Part shown: positions 45,718 through 54,018 of the stretch, in pieces
Layout: every line of letters starts with the position of its first letter
Numbering within the stretch: the stretch's first letter is position 1
Assembly (NCBI RefSeq): GCF_030345075.1
Contig: NZ_CP128361.1
Coordinates: 806,001 to 870,000 of the forward strand
Reading direction: 5' to 3'
Length of the DNA: 64,000 nucleotides
From: Solwaraspora sp. WMMA2065
Lineage (GTDB): Bacteria; Actinomycetota; Actinomycetes; Mycobacteriales; Micromonosporaceae
Translations under genes and position numbers: made by a program
Notes under the pieces: model-generated
Databases searched by the model: none
What the model was told of the DNA's origin: nothing
What the model saw: the letters and a program-made list of their open reading frames with translations, nothing else

Positions 45718-46233
45718 ATGATCAGCGATGCCATGCTGCAGCAGGCAAGCGCCATTTTGGCGCAGGTCGCCGACGGCGTGAACGTCGTCGTCGTTCCGCA
45801 GTCGATGTCCGTCGGCACGGCCGAGAACCCGGCCATCTGTCTGAAGTCGGCGATCCAGGTGAACTGGGTGAAGAAGCAGATGGCCGCACCGGAGGTCCGC
45901 AAGTACGTCGAGGACGATGTGGCCTGGGACGGGATCATCGGCACCGTCGCGCTCGACACGCTGGTGATCCAGGAAGCGGTCTTCGACGGTACCATGGCCT
46001 ACCGTTCAGCGGTGATCTGGCACGAGCACGGGCATGTCCTGCACGGTAAGACCGAAAACGGAAACGTCTACCTGTACGAGGTCACGAGTCTGACCAATGG
46101 CGTAGATGTGCTGGACGACGAGGAAATTCGGAACGTTCTGGAAGCGAGGTCCGGAGCGTATCGGGCGGCGGTGGAACCGGGCGTCGCGGCGCTGCGTCAG
46201 TTCCTGCAGCAGAATTGGCAGATCACGCTGTAG
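45718..46233 (+). CDS. Putative metalloprotein with HEHGH (HExxH) motif, unknown family
   Basis: The 171-residue protein has no signal peptide. WHEHGHVLHG places an HExxH motif at His102-Glu103-His106, preceded by the hydrophobic MAYRSAVI strand. A Glu at 121 (YLYEVTSL) could be a third ligand. The rest is a mixed alpha/beta domain beginning with a helix and VNVVVVPQSM. ATG 45718 has AGGAG eight bases upstream. The motif suggests a zincin-like peptidase or metal-binding protein, but no family is recognised and activity is not shown. About 287 bases upstream to 45430 are non-coding, shared with the divergent LuxR gene. Confidence 0.65.
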   Translation: MISDAMLQQASAILAQVADGVNVVVVPQSMSVGTAENPAICLKSAIQVNWVKKQMAAPEVRKYVEDDVAWDGIIGTVALDTLVIQEAVFDGTMAYRSAVIWHEHGHVLHGKTENGNVYLYEVTSLTNGVDVLDDEEIRNVLEARSGAYRAAVEPGVAALRQFLQQNWQITL

Positions 46234-46350
46234 GAGGGTCGGCGATCCGGGTGCCGGACCGGCGCGGCAAGGCACTCGACGCCCGGATCGACCGCGGCCC
46301 ACGCGGCTGCCGTGGGACCGGAGTCCACCGCGTGGGCCGAGTGCCAGCAG

Positions 46351-46380
46351 GTGCGGGTCACTACGGGTCACTACAGGTCA
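46351..46380. repeat. Three tandem 10-base repeats
   Basis: TGCGGGTCAC, TACGGGTCAC and TACAGGTCAC follow one another, with a partial GCGGGTCA nearby at 46389-46396. They lie in the spacer between convergent gene ends. One repeat per helical turn could hold protein-binding sites, but no role is evident. Confidence 0.6.
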
Positions 46381-46394
46381 CTGCGACGTGCGGG

Positions 46395-46946
46395 TCAGTC
46401 CGATTCGGGTCGCAGCACGATCCGGGCGAGCAGTTCCTCGCCGTCACGGAGTCCGCGGACGCCGACCTCGGCATCGACGTCGAGACCGGACAGCTTGACC
46501 TCGTCGCCGTCGTCGATCACCCGGCACTCGTCGGCGCAGGTCCAGTCGAGGACGAAGCCGTCCACCGACTCGACGCTGATCGTGCTGCCGTCGATGGAGT
46601 CGACCGTGCCGCGCTGCACGACGAGCGTGCGCGGCCCGCCGTCGGTCTGTACGGTCATCTCGCCGTGCAGACCGGCACCGCCCGCCCCGAGGCCGCGTAG
46701 CCAGCCGACGCGTGGGCCGGGTCGCCCCCACGGGCCACGGCGGCCGTCCCACCAGCCGGGCCGGTCGTCGCTGGAGAGACCGAAGTCGCTGTAGTCGACG
46801 GTGTCGACCGCAGCGACCGGGAGTGGATCCGCAGCGGTGCGGGAGCCGTCGGACGAGCCGCCGGACCCGCAGCCGGTGAGGGCCAGGATCGCGACCGCCC
46901 CCGCCGCAGCACCGGTGAATGCCTTCGTACCAACTGAACTTCTCAT
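46395..46946 (-). CDS. Lipoprotein with DUF5666-like domain
   Basis: The 183-residue preprotein has a lipobox signal (AGAVAILALTGC, Cys about residue 26), a Gly/Ser linker, a Trp/Arg/Gly-rich stretch (GWWDGRRGPWGRPGPRVGW) and a small beta domain (VVQRGTVDSIDGSTISVESV, then VDAEVGVRGLRDGEELLARI) that resembles DUF5666. ATG 46946 gives the proper signal. It follows the sensor kinase gene on the same strand but has its own upstream box, shared with the response regulator gene. It may be a surface target or partner of the two-component system. Confidence 0.82.
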   Translation of the reverse strand: MRSSVGTKAFTGAAAGAVAILALTGCGSGGSSDGSRTAADPLPVAAVDTVDYSDFGLSSDDRPGWWDGRRGPWGRPGPRVGWLRGLGAGGAGLHGEMTVQTDGGPRTLVVQRGTVDSIDGSTISVESVDGFVLDWTCADECRVIDDGDEVKLSGLDVDAEVGVRGLRDGEELLARIVLRPESD

Positions 46947-46993
46947 GTGGTCAGCATCGGCCACCGACACGAAGCCACCGTCAGGTCGATGTT

Positions 46994-47005
46994 CGGATCA
47001 GGTAA
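46994..47005 (-). promoter_or_regulatory. Shared 12-base box upstream of the lipoprotein gene
   Basis: Minus strand TTACCTGATCCG begins 59 bases before ATG 46946. The same 12-mer lies at exactly the same distance from the response regulator start (49208-49219). A CTGA also recurs 17 bases downstream in both. It is a likely binding site for the regulator encoded at 48465. Confidence 0.6.
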
Positions 47006-47035
47006 GGCGCCGTCGGTCCGACGGAGGCAGCCGAG

Positions 47036-48472
47036 CTACCGGGCCGTCCTGCGCGGCAACCGTACCGTGAACACGGCACCGCCGCCGGGGGAGTGACCGG
47101 CACTGATCCGCCCGCCGAGACGGTGGGTCAGCCCGGCGGCCAAAGCCAGCCCGATCCCGGTGCCGACCGACCGTTCGCCCCGGTACCGGCGGTGCAGCGC
47201 ACCGCGTTCGAAGATCACCGCGAGGTCGCCGTCGGTGAACCCCGGTCCGTCGTCGTGCACCTGCACCGCGACGAAGTCCGGTTGCCCGGCGGCGGATCCA
47301 GCCTGCCCGGTCGCCGGTTCCGGCGGTACGCCGAGCCGTACGGTGCCGCCGGCCGGCACCACCCGCAGCGCGTTGTCCAGCAGGATGTCGACGACCTGCC
47401 GGAGCCGCCCCGGGTCGGTGTGGACGGCCACCGGCGTCGCCGGTGGGGTCAGGTCGACCGTCACCCCGTTGCCGGTGAACCGGGGCCGCCAGGCGTCGAC
47501 GGCGTCGGTGAGCAGCGCGCCGAGGTCGACGTCGACCAGTTCCAGGGCGAAGTCGGAGGCCTCCAGCCGGGCCAGCGCCAGCAGGTCGCCGACCAAGCGG
47601 TCCAGCCGCTGCGCCTCACCGAGCATGATCTGCCCGGTACGCACGGCTCCGTCGGGGTCCACCACCCCGTCAGCGATCGCCTCGGCGTACCCGCGCAGGA
47701 TGGTCAGCGGGGTGCGCAGCTCGTGCGAGATGGACAGCAGGAAATCCCGTTGCCGGGCCTCGCTGACGGCGAGCGCGGCGGTGAGGTCGTTGAGCGCGCG
47801 GGCCAACTGCTCGGCCTCGACGGGCGGATCCAGCGGTACCCGGATGGTGCGGTCCCCAGCGCGCAGCCGCTGCGCCGCGTGTGCGGCGGCCCGGATCGGC
47901 CGGGACAGCCGGGCGGCGAGCAGCACCCCGGCGATCAGGCCGGCGGTGAGCCCGGCGGCCAACGCCAGCCACAGGTTGCTCCAGACCAGCCGGCCGACTC
48001 CTGGTCGTACCGGCTGGAGCAGCACCACCGCCGTGCCGTCGCCGGTGGGCCGTCCTTCGATCAGGGTCGGCTGGCCGTCGACGCGGGCCGGCCGGCGGCT
48101 GGTCACCGGCGCACCGGCGGCGAGCCGGCGGACCACCTGGCCGGGCAGCTGCCGAGGCACCGTCTCGCCTGGCCGGACGAGCAGCACTTCGATGCCCTGG
48201 TCGGTGAGTTCGCCGGTCAGCCGGCCGGCGAGAGCCGTCCGCGTGCCGGTCGGGGCGTCGGTGACGGCCGCCGCGACCAGGTCGGCCTTGGCAGCCAGCG
48301 AGGCGCGGACGCCGCGTTCCGTGCCCCGGACCCCGAGCGGGATGGCGACCGCCGCGGTGACCAGCACCGACAGCAGGGCGACCGCGCAGGCGACCCCGAC
48401 GGTACGGGCGGTGATTGTGCCGGTGAGCTGGCGCCAGCCGGACCGCTGCCAGGTCTGTTCCGGCTCAACCAT
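47036..48472 (-). CDS. Sensor histidine kinase
   Basis: The 478-residue kinase has TM1 near residues 25-47, an extracytoplasmic domain of about 115 residues, TM2 near 165-187, a HAMP domain (RLSRPIRAAAHAAQRLRAGD), the phosphoacceptor His250 in LLSISHELRTPLTI, and ATPase boxes VDILLDNALRVV, VHDDGPGF and GTGIGLALAAGL. It overlaps the response regulator gene by eight bases. The signal is unknown. Confidence 0.93.
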   Translation of the reverse strand: MVEPEQTWQRSGWRQLTGTITARTVGVACAVALLSVLVTAAVAIPLGVRGTERGVRASLAAKADLVAAAVTDAPTGTRTALAGRLTGELTDQGIEVLLVRPGETVPRQLPGQVVRRLAAGAPVTSRRPARVDGQPTLIEGRPTGDGTAVVLLQPVRPGVGRLVWSNLWLALAAGLTAGLIAGVLLAARLSRPIRAAAHAAQRLRAGDRTIRVPLDPPVEAEQLARALNDLTAALAVSEARQRDFLLSISHELRTPLTILRGYAEAIADGVVDPDGAVRTGQIMLGEAQRLDRLVGDLLALARLEASDFALELVDVDLGALLTDAVDAWRPRFTGNGVTVDLTPPATPVAVHTDPGRLRQVVDILLDNALRVVPAGGTVRLGVPPEPATGQAGSAAGQPDFVAVQVHDDGPGFTDGDLAVIFERGALHRRYRGERSVGTGIGLALAAGLTHRLGGRISAGHSPGGGAVFTVRLPRRTAR

Positions 48473-49160
48473 CGGCGGTGTAGCCGACGCCGCGTACCGT
48501 GCGGATCACGGTGGCGGCGGTGCCGAGCTTGGCCCGGACCTGGGCGACGTGCACGTCGACGGTGCGGGTGCCGGCTTGGGCGGCGTAACCCCAGACGGCG
48601 GAGAGCAGCTCCTCCCGGGTGTAGACCCGTCCGGGCCGTCGCATCAGGTGGTCCAGCAGGTCGAACTCGGTGGAGGTGAGGACGACCGGGTGGGAGTCGG
48701 CGGTGACGGTGCGCCGGGCCGGATCGAGGGTGACGCCACCGACGGTACGGACCGGTCGACCGCCGGGCGGGCCGAGGCTGCGGCGGCGGATGGCCCGCAC
48801 CCGGGCGACCAGTTCGCGAGGGCTGAACGGTTTGGTGACGTAGTCGTCGGCGCCCAGCTCGAGGCCGACGACCCGGTCGATCTCGTCGTCGCGGGCGGTG
48901 AGGAAGATGACCGGGGTCCAGTCGTCGTCGGCGCGCAGCCGCTGGCAGATCTCGGTGCCGGTGATGCCGGGCAGCGCGATGTCCAGCACGGCCAGCACCG
49001 GGCGCAGCCGTCGGGCGGCGGCCAGCCCGCTGTCACCGTCGGCGCACACGTGTACGCCGAACCCGTCGCGGGTGAGGTAGAGCCGGATCAGGTCGGCGAT
49101 CGGCTGTTCGTCCTCGACGACGAGCACCAGTCCCCGGTCTGGTTGCGGTGCTGCGGTCAC
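48465..49160 (-). CDS. OmpR-family response regulator
   Basis: The 231-residue regulator has a receiver domain with acidic Glu16/Asp17 (VVEDEQ), phosphoacceptor Asp60 in LAVLDIALPG and Lys in YVTKPFSPRELVARV. A winged-helix output domain follows with LTSTEFDLLDHLMRRPGRVY and RTVDVHVAQVRAKLG. It is first in the two-component operon. The box at 49208-49219 suggests that it controls its own gene and the lipoprotein gene. Confidence 0.93.
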   Translation of the reverse strand: MTAAPQPDRGLVLVVEDEQPIADLIRLYLTRDGFGVHVCADGDSGLAAARRLRPVLAVLDIALPGITGTEICQRLRADDDWTPVIFLTARDDEIDRVVGLELGADDYVTKPFSPRELVARVRAIRRRSLGPPGGRPVRTVGGVTLDPARRTVTADSHPVVLTSTEFDLLDHLMRRPGRVYTREELLSAVWGYAAQAGTRTVDVHVAQVRAKLGTAATVIRTVRGVGYTADG

Positions 49161-49207
49161 CCGCCCATCTTGACGTGACCGGTAAACGACCGCATCAGTT
49201 TCCGGTA

Positions 49208-49219
49208 CGGATCAGGTAA
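49208..49219 (-). promoter_or_regulatory. Shared 12-base box upstream of the response regulator gene
   Basis: Minus strand TTACCTGATCCG begins 59 bases before GTG 49160, the same sequence and spacing as at 46994-47005 before the lipoprotein gene. Confidence 0.6.
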
Positions 49220-49361
49220 AAGTCGCTGCTGGCGGGTGATTCCCGGATTGTGAGCCGGACCGGATGCCGCATCAAATCAGATCACGGTCAATAACTGTAC
49301 GGGCACGTGGTGTGTTCATTAGGCTGGCTAGATATCGCTCCTTGTGAATGGAGGTGGACCG

Positions 49362-50480
49362 GTGTCTGTCCGCACTGGATCCGACAACGGCCGCGGCTTG
49401 GTCCGCCGTGGCATCGCCCTGCTCGCCACCGGGCTACTGACCGCCACCGCCGCCGTGGTAGGAGCCGCCGCGCCGGCTCAGGCGGCCGTCGCTGACCGCT
49501 GGGGTTTCGCCTACCTGCACACGCCGACCCCGGCACCCGGCACCATCCTCGACACCACCCGGCAGTGGGGCAGCTGGAAGGCCACCGCACCCGCGCTCTG
49601 GGCGACCGTCGACCAGGTCGGTGTCGGGCGCTACCAGGTGCGGTTCCCGCTGGCTGCCTCACCCAACGGTGTCGTTCACGTCACCACGGTCGACAACGCA
49701 CCACGATGGTGCCAGGTGGTCTCGAACGCCCCCGCCGGACCTGACCACATGGTGATCGTGCAGTGCTACCGGCCCGGTGGCGTACCGGACAACGCCCGGT
49801 TCGTCGTCGACTACACCTCCGCCTCCGGGATGCTGCCGCCGGGGTCGGACGCGTTCGGCTACGTCAGGGCGAACCCGGTCGGGGCGATGCTGTCGTCCTA
49901 CAACTCGATGGGTGCCGGCAACACGGTCACCCAGCTCGGCACCGGCTTCTACGAGGTGAAGCTCAACGGACTCGGCACCGCCCTGCTGGACGGCAACCTG
50001 CAGGCCACCGCCGAGCACCCGTTCGGTCCTCGGCGGTGCAAGATCGCCCAGTGGTCCCCCAGCGGCGGCGCGATCCTGGCGTACGTGTTCTGCTTCGACC
50101 CAGCCGGGTCGTTCATCGACAGCTACTTCAACCTGACCTACCACCGGGAGCGGCCGATCTTCGGCTCGGTGCCGCCGACCCGGTTCGCCTACCTGCTGAG
50201 TTCGCCCTTCGGCGGGTCGACCAACTTCAACTCCGCCGGTGGGGCCAACAGCATCGCGGTCTCCGGCGTCGGGCAGTACCTGGTGACACTGCCGTCGGTG
50301 GGTGTCCCGGCGAGCACCGTGCAGGTCACCGCGCTCGGCACCAGCCCGGACTACTGCAACCTGCAGACACCGTGGGTGCTGTCCGCCAACACGGCGCTGG
50401 TTCGCAACGTGATCTGCTTCAACGCCGGAGGTTCGCAGGCACCGAACAACTTCTTCCTCACCTATTCGTCGAGCACCTGA
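49362..50480 (+). CDS. Secreted protein with three tandem Cys-paired beta domains
   Basis: The 372-residue preprotein has a twin-Arg-containing basic N-terminus (GLVRRGIALLA) and a signal sequence ending AQAA near 42. The mature region is three homologous units, about residues 46-152, 164-260 and 274-368. Each begins FAYL, FGYV or FAYL, has a central VG.G.Y.V or GTGFYEV strand, and holds one Cys pair (117/135, 226/244, 332/352), ending VDYT, LTYH or LTYS. GTG 49362 follows GGAGGTGG by five bases. I do not recognise a named family; a cell-surface or environment-binding role is possible. Confidence 0.82.
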   Translation: MSVRTGSDNGRGLVRRGIALLATGLLTATAAVVGAAAPAQAAVADRWGFAYLHTPTPAPGTILDTTRQWGSWKATAPALWATVDQVGVGRYQVRFPLAASPNGVVHVTTVDNAPRWCQVVSNAPAGPDHMVIVQCYRPGGVPDNARFVVDYTSASGMLPPGSDAFGYVRANPVGAMLSSYNSMGAGNTVTQLGTGFYEVKLNGLGTALLDGNLQATAEHPFGPRRCKIAQWSPSGGAILAYVFCFDPAGSFIDSYFNLTYHRERPIFGSVPPTRFAYLLSSPFGGSTNFNSAGGANSIAVSGVGQYLVTLPSVGVPASTVQVTALGTSPDYCNLQTPWVLSANTALVRNVICFNAGGSQAPNNFFLTYSSST

Positions 50481-50485
50481 CCGGT

Positions 50486-50518
50486 GAGGGGTCGGGACGG
50501 CAACCGTCCCGACCCCTC
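50486..50518. terminator. Perfect 15-base bidirectional hairpin
   Basis: GAGGGGTCGGGACGG and CCGTCCCGACCCCTC pair perfectly with a CAA loop. The hairpin lies between the convergent secreted-protein and tex genes and would end both transcripts. Confidence 0.85.
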
Positions 50519-50535
50519 GCGTACAGACCGACCGG

Positions 50536-52932
50536 TCAGGCTAGACCCGCCCGGCGCAGCGCGTCGGCGAGCGCACCCTCGGGCTGGCCCCCGCCGCGCT
50601 GCCCGCCCCGACCGTCCCTGCCGCCGCGGCCATCCCGGTCACCGCGGCCGCCCTTGCCGTCGCGACTCTGCTGCCGGGGCTGCCCGCCCCGGCCGGGGCC
50701 GCCCCGGCCACCGTCCGCACCGTTTCGTTGCCCCGGCGCTCGCCCGGCACCCGGCTCGTCGTCCAGCCGCAGCGTCAACGAGATACGTTTGCGGGCGACG
50801 TCCACGTCGAGCACCTTCACCCGGACGATGTCACCGGGCTTGGCCACGTCGCGGGGATCCTTGACGAAGGTCTTCGACATCGCCGACACGTGCACCAGAC
50901 CGTCCTGATGCACCCCGACGTCCACGAACGCGCCGAACGCGGCCACATTGGTCACCGCGCCCTCCAGGACCATGCCGGGCCGCAGGTCGGCGAGGGTCTC
51001 CACGCCGTCGGCGAAGGTGGCGGTACGGAACGCCGGACGCGGGTCGCGGCCCGGCTTCTCCAACTCGGCGAGGATGTCGGTGACCGTCGGCAGACCGAAC
51101 ACGGCGTCAACGAACTTCTCCGGCCTGATCCGGCGCAACGACTTCGTGTCGCCGATCAACGTCCGCAGGTCGCTGCCGGTCTCGGTGAGGATCCGACGGA
51201 CCACCGGGTAGGCTTCCGGGTGCACACTGGACGAATCGAGCGGGTCGTCGCCGTCGCGGATGCGCAGGAAGCCGGCACACTGTTCGAACGCCTTCGGCCC
51301 CAGCCGGGCCACGGTCCGCAGCGCCTCCCGGGACCGGAACGGCCCGTGCGCGTCGCGGTGCAGCACGATGTTCTCGGCCAGCCCGGCACCGATGCCGGAG
51401 ACCCGGGTCAGCAGCGGTGCCGACGCGGTGTTCACGTCCACCCCGACCCCGTTGACGCAGTCCTCGACCACCGCGTCGAGTGACCGGGACAGCTTCGTCT
51501 CGGAGATGTCATGCTGGTACTGCCCGACGCCGATCGACCGAGGGTCGATCTTGACCAGCTCGGCGAGCGGGTCCTGCAGCCGGCGGGCGATGGAGACCGC
51601 GCCCCGCAACGACACGTCGAGGTCCGGCAGCTCCTGGGAGGCGTACGCCGAAGCCGAGTAGACCGACGCGCCGGCCTCGGAGACCATCACCTTGGTCAGC
51701 TGCAATTCGGGGTGCCGAGCCATCAGGTCGGCGACCAGCTTGTCGGTCTCCCGCGACGCGGTGCCGTTGCCGATCGCCACCAGGTCCACCCGGTGCGCGG
51801 CGGCCAACTTTGCCAGCGTGTCGATGGAGGCGTCCCACTGCCGGCGCGGCTCGTGCGGGTATACCGTCTCGGTGGCCACCACCTTGCCGGTGGCGTCGAC
51901 GACGGCCACCTTCACCCCGGTGCGTACGCCCGGGTCCAGACCCATCGTGGCCCGGCTGCCGGCCGGCGCGGCCAGCAGCAGGTCCCGCAGGTTGGCCGCG
52001 AACACCCGGACCGCCTCGTCCTCGGCCGCCTGCCACAGCCGCATCCGCAGGTCAGCGCCGAGGTGGATCAGGATCCGGGTACGCCACGCCCAGCGGACCG
52101 TGTCGGCCAGCCACTTGTCCGCGGGCCGACCCTGGTCGCTGACGCCGAAGCGGCCGGCGATGATCGGCTCGTAGCTGCTCGGCCCGGCGACCGCGTCGGC
52201 CGGCACCTCCTCCGGCTCCATGGTCAGGTCGAGGACCTGCTCCTTCTCACCCCGGAACATGGCCAGCACCCGGTGCGACGGCAGCTTGGTGAACGGTTCG
52301 GCGAAGTCGAAGTAGTCGGCGAACTTGGCCCCCTCGGTCTGGCGTCCCTCGCGTACCCGGGCGGTGAGCCGGCCCCGCGACCACATCCGCTCCCGCAGCC
52401 CACCAATCAGGTCGGCGTCCTCGGCGAAGCGTTCCACGAGGATCGCCCGCGCGCCGTCGAGCGCCGCCGCCGCGTCGGCCACACCCTTGTCGGCGTCGAC
52501 GTAGCCGGCGGCCGCGGTCCGCGGGTCCTGACCCGGATCGCCGAGCAGCAGATCCGCGAGCGGCTCCAGGCCTGCCTCGCGGGCAATCTGCGCCTTGGTC
52601 CGCCGTTTCGGCTTGTACGGCAGGTAGATGTCCTCCAGCCGGGCCTTCGAGTCGGCCGCCATGATCTGCGCGGTCAGCGCCTCGTCGAGCTTGCCCTGGC
52701 TGCGGATCGACTCCAGGATCGCGTCGCGGCGCTCGTCCAGCTCGCGCAGGTAGCGCAGCCGCTCCTCGAGGGTACGCAGCTGGGCGTCGTCGAGCATCCC
52801 GGTGGCTTCCTTGCGGTACCGGGCGATGAACGGCACCGTCGCGCCGCCATCGAGCAGTTCGACGGCGGACGCCACCTGCCCGGCCCGTACTCCCAGTTCT
52901 TCGGCGATCCGCTGATCAATCCCTGTGGTCAC
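50536..52932 (-). CDS. tex: Tex-family S1 RNA-binding transcriptional accessory protein
   Basis: The 798-residue protein follows Tex closely: an N-terminal helical region (VPFIARYRKEATGMLDD, LRTLEERLRYLRELDERRD), an YqgF/RNase H-like core (LGLDPG-type MGLDPGVRTGVKVAVVD), a helix-hairpin-helix region (VGVDVNTASAPLLTRVSGIG) and an S1 domain (GMVLEGAVTNVAAFGAFVDV). The C-terminal tail is an unusual Gly/Arg/Asp-rich stretch with many RGG and GRGG motifs, then EGALADALRRAGLA. It acts in the cytoplasm on RNA or transcription complexes. Confidence 0.95.
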   Translation of the reverse strand: MTTGIDQRIAEELGVRAGQVASAVELLDGGATVPFIARYRKEATGMLDDAQLRTLEERLRYLRELDERRDAILESIRSQGKLDEALTAQIMAADSKARLEDIYLPYKPKRRTKAQIAREAGLEPLADLLLGDPGQDPRTAAAGYVDADKGVADAAAALDGARAILVERFAEDADLIGGLRERMWSRGRLTARVREGRQTEGAKFADYFDFAEPFTKLPSHRVLAMFRGEKEQVLDLTMEPEEVPADAVAGPSSYEPIIAGRFGVSDQGRPADKWLADTVRWAWRTRILIHLGADLRMRLWQAAEDEAVRVFAANLRDLLLAAPAGSRATMGLDPGVRTGVKVAVVDATGKVVATETVYPHEPRRQWDASIDTLAKLAAAHRVDLVAIGNGTASRETDKLVADLMARHPELQLTKVMVSEAGASVYSASAYASQELPDLDVSLRGAVSIARRLQDPLAELVKIDPRSIGVGQYQHDISETKLSRSLDAVVEDCVNGVGVDVNTASAPLLTRVSGIGAGLAENIVLHRDAHGPFRSREALRTVARLGPKAFEQCAGFLRIRDGDDPLDSSSVHPEAYPVVRRILTETGSDLRTLIGDTKSLRRIRPEKFVDAVFGLPTVTDILAELEKPGRDPRPAFRTATFADGVETLADLRPGMVLEGAVTNVAAFGAFVDVGVHQDGLVHVSAMSKTFVKDPRDVAKPGDIVRVKVLDVDVARKRISLTLRLDDEPGAGRAPGQRNGADGGRGGPGRGGQPRQQSRDGKGGRGDRDGRGGRDGRGGQRGGGQPEGALADALRRAGLA

Positions 52933-53115
52933 GTCGCGTGCCCCGCTCCAACTCCCCGGCTGCCGGGCGGGGGTGCTCCCGTCCGGCCCGATGCCTGTGG
53001 CCCGGCACCCGTCGTGCGGCCGGTGCCGGGGACCACGGTGGGTGGTCCGGGAAGCATTCTGCCGGCTATCGACCGTCGGTGTCGCGCCACCACGCGACCC
53101 GGTCCGCGGCGCAGG

Positions 53116-53802
53116 TCACCAGGCGATCGACGTGTCCCGCTGCGGCCACAGCCGTACCGCCAGCCGGGACCGTGGCACCGGGTGGTTGATCGCGTCGACC
53201 ACCGCCGTCAGCTGCGGATCGAGCCGGCTCGCGATAGCCGTCAGTTGTCGACGCACCGTCGCCCCGTACATAGTCACGAACCAGCCTTCGGTGCCGGTGG
53301 CACGGACGATCTGGGCCAGCGCGGCGGTCCGGGCGTCCACCGCGACGACCCGGCCGAGGGCGTGGCCGAGCCGGACCCGGGGGCCGACCGCGCGGACCGG
53401 ATCCATCGCCGGGAACCGGGTCGTCATGCGGCGGGTCACCGGATGGCGGACCTGTTCGGTGCGCAGCACGCCGAGGGTCTCCAGATCCTCGGCGACCACC
53501 CCGGGCAGCCCTGGTCGCATCAGGGCGATCCAGTCCGGCACCGGTTGGCGCTGTTCCAGCCGCAGTTCGGCCAGCAGCGGGTCGGCGACCGGGTCACCGA
53601 GCGGCTGCCCGTCGACCGGCACCAGCAGGCCGTCGCGGACCTCGGCACGACCGGCGAGGATCAGCGTGGCGATCGCGGTGCCGGCGAGCCCGGCACCGAG
53701 CAGATCCCGGCCGACCATCGGCCGGCCGGTGCTGTCGTCGAGCGCAACCAGGAAGAACTCCTCGGTCAGCGTCAACTCCGTCGGAGTTCGAGCACGGCGC
53801 AT
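53116..53802 (-). CDS. GPP34 (Golgi phosphoprotein 3-like) family protein
   Basis: The 228-residue protein matches the bacterial GPP34/GOLPH3 family: LTLTEEFFLVALDDSTGRP, LGAGLAGTAIATLILAGRAEV, then VLRTEQVRHPVTRRMTTRFP. Such proteins are mostly helical, bind membrane lipid or acidic surfaces, and occur in many copies in actinomycetes without a settled role. It is a single gene. Confidence 0.88.
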   Translation of the reverse strand: MRRARTPTELTLTEEFFLVALDDSTGRPMVGRDLLGAGLAGTAIATLILAGRAEVRDGLLVPVDGQPLGDPVADPLLAELRLEQRQPVPDWIALMRPGLPGVVAEDLETLGVLRTEQVRHPVTRRMTTRFPAMDPVRAVGPRVRLGHALGRVVAVDARTAALAQIVRATGTEGWFVTMYGATVRRQLTAIASRLDPQLTAVVDAINHPVPRSRLAVRLWPQRDTSIAW

Positions 53803-54018
53803 CGAGTCGTCCCCTGCGGCGGTTTCTGGTGCGCGAGCCGAGCAGGGCCGCGGGCGCGGCCCGGCAAGGATGGTTGACCTTGCTGAAGCGGAACCTTACG
53901 ACGCCGGACCAATCAGCTCAAGCCATTCCTTTGTTGGAGACCGGTGAATGGTCCTTCGACAGCGCCGAAATGCCACCCCGGACCAGGTACGGCACCGGCA
54001 CCGGGTTAGCGTCTGCTG

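Noticed and set aside
46351-46380. CRISPR array
   Set aside because: The repeats are 10 bases, directly adjacent, with no spacers and no cas genes in the window.
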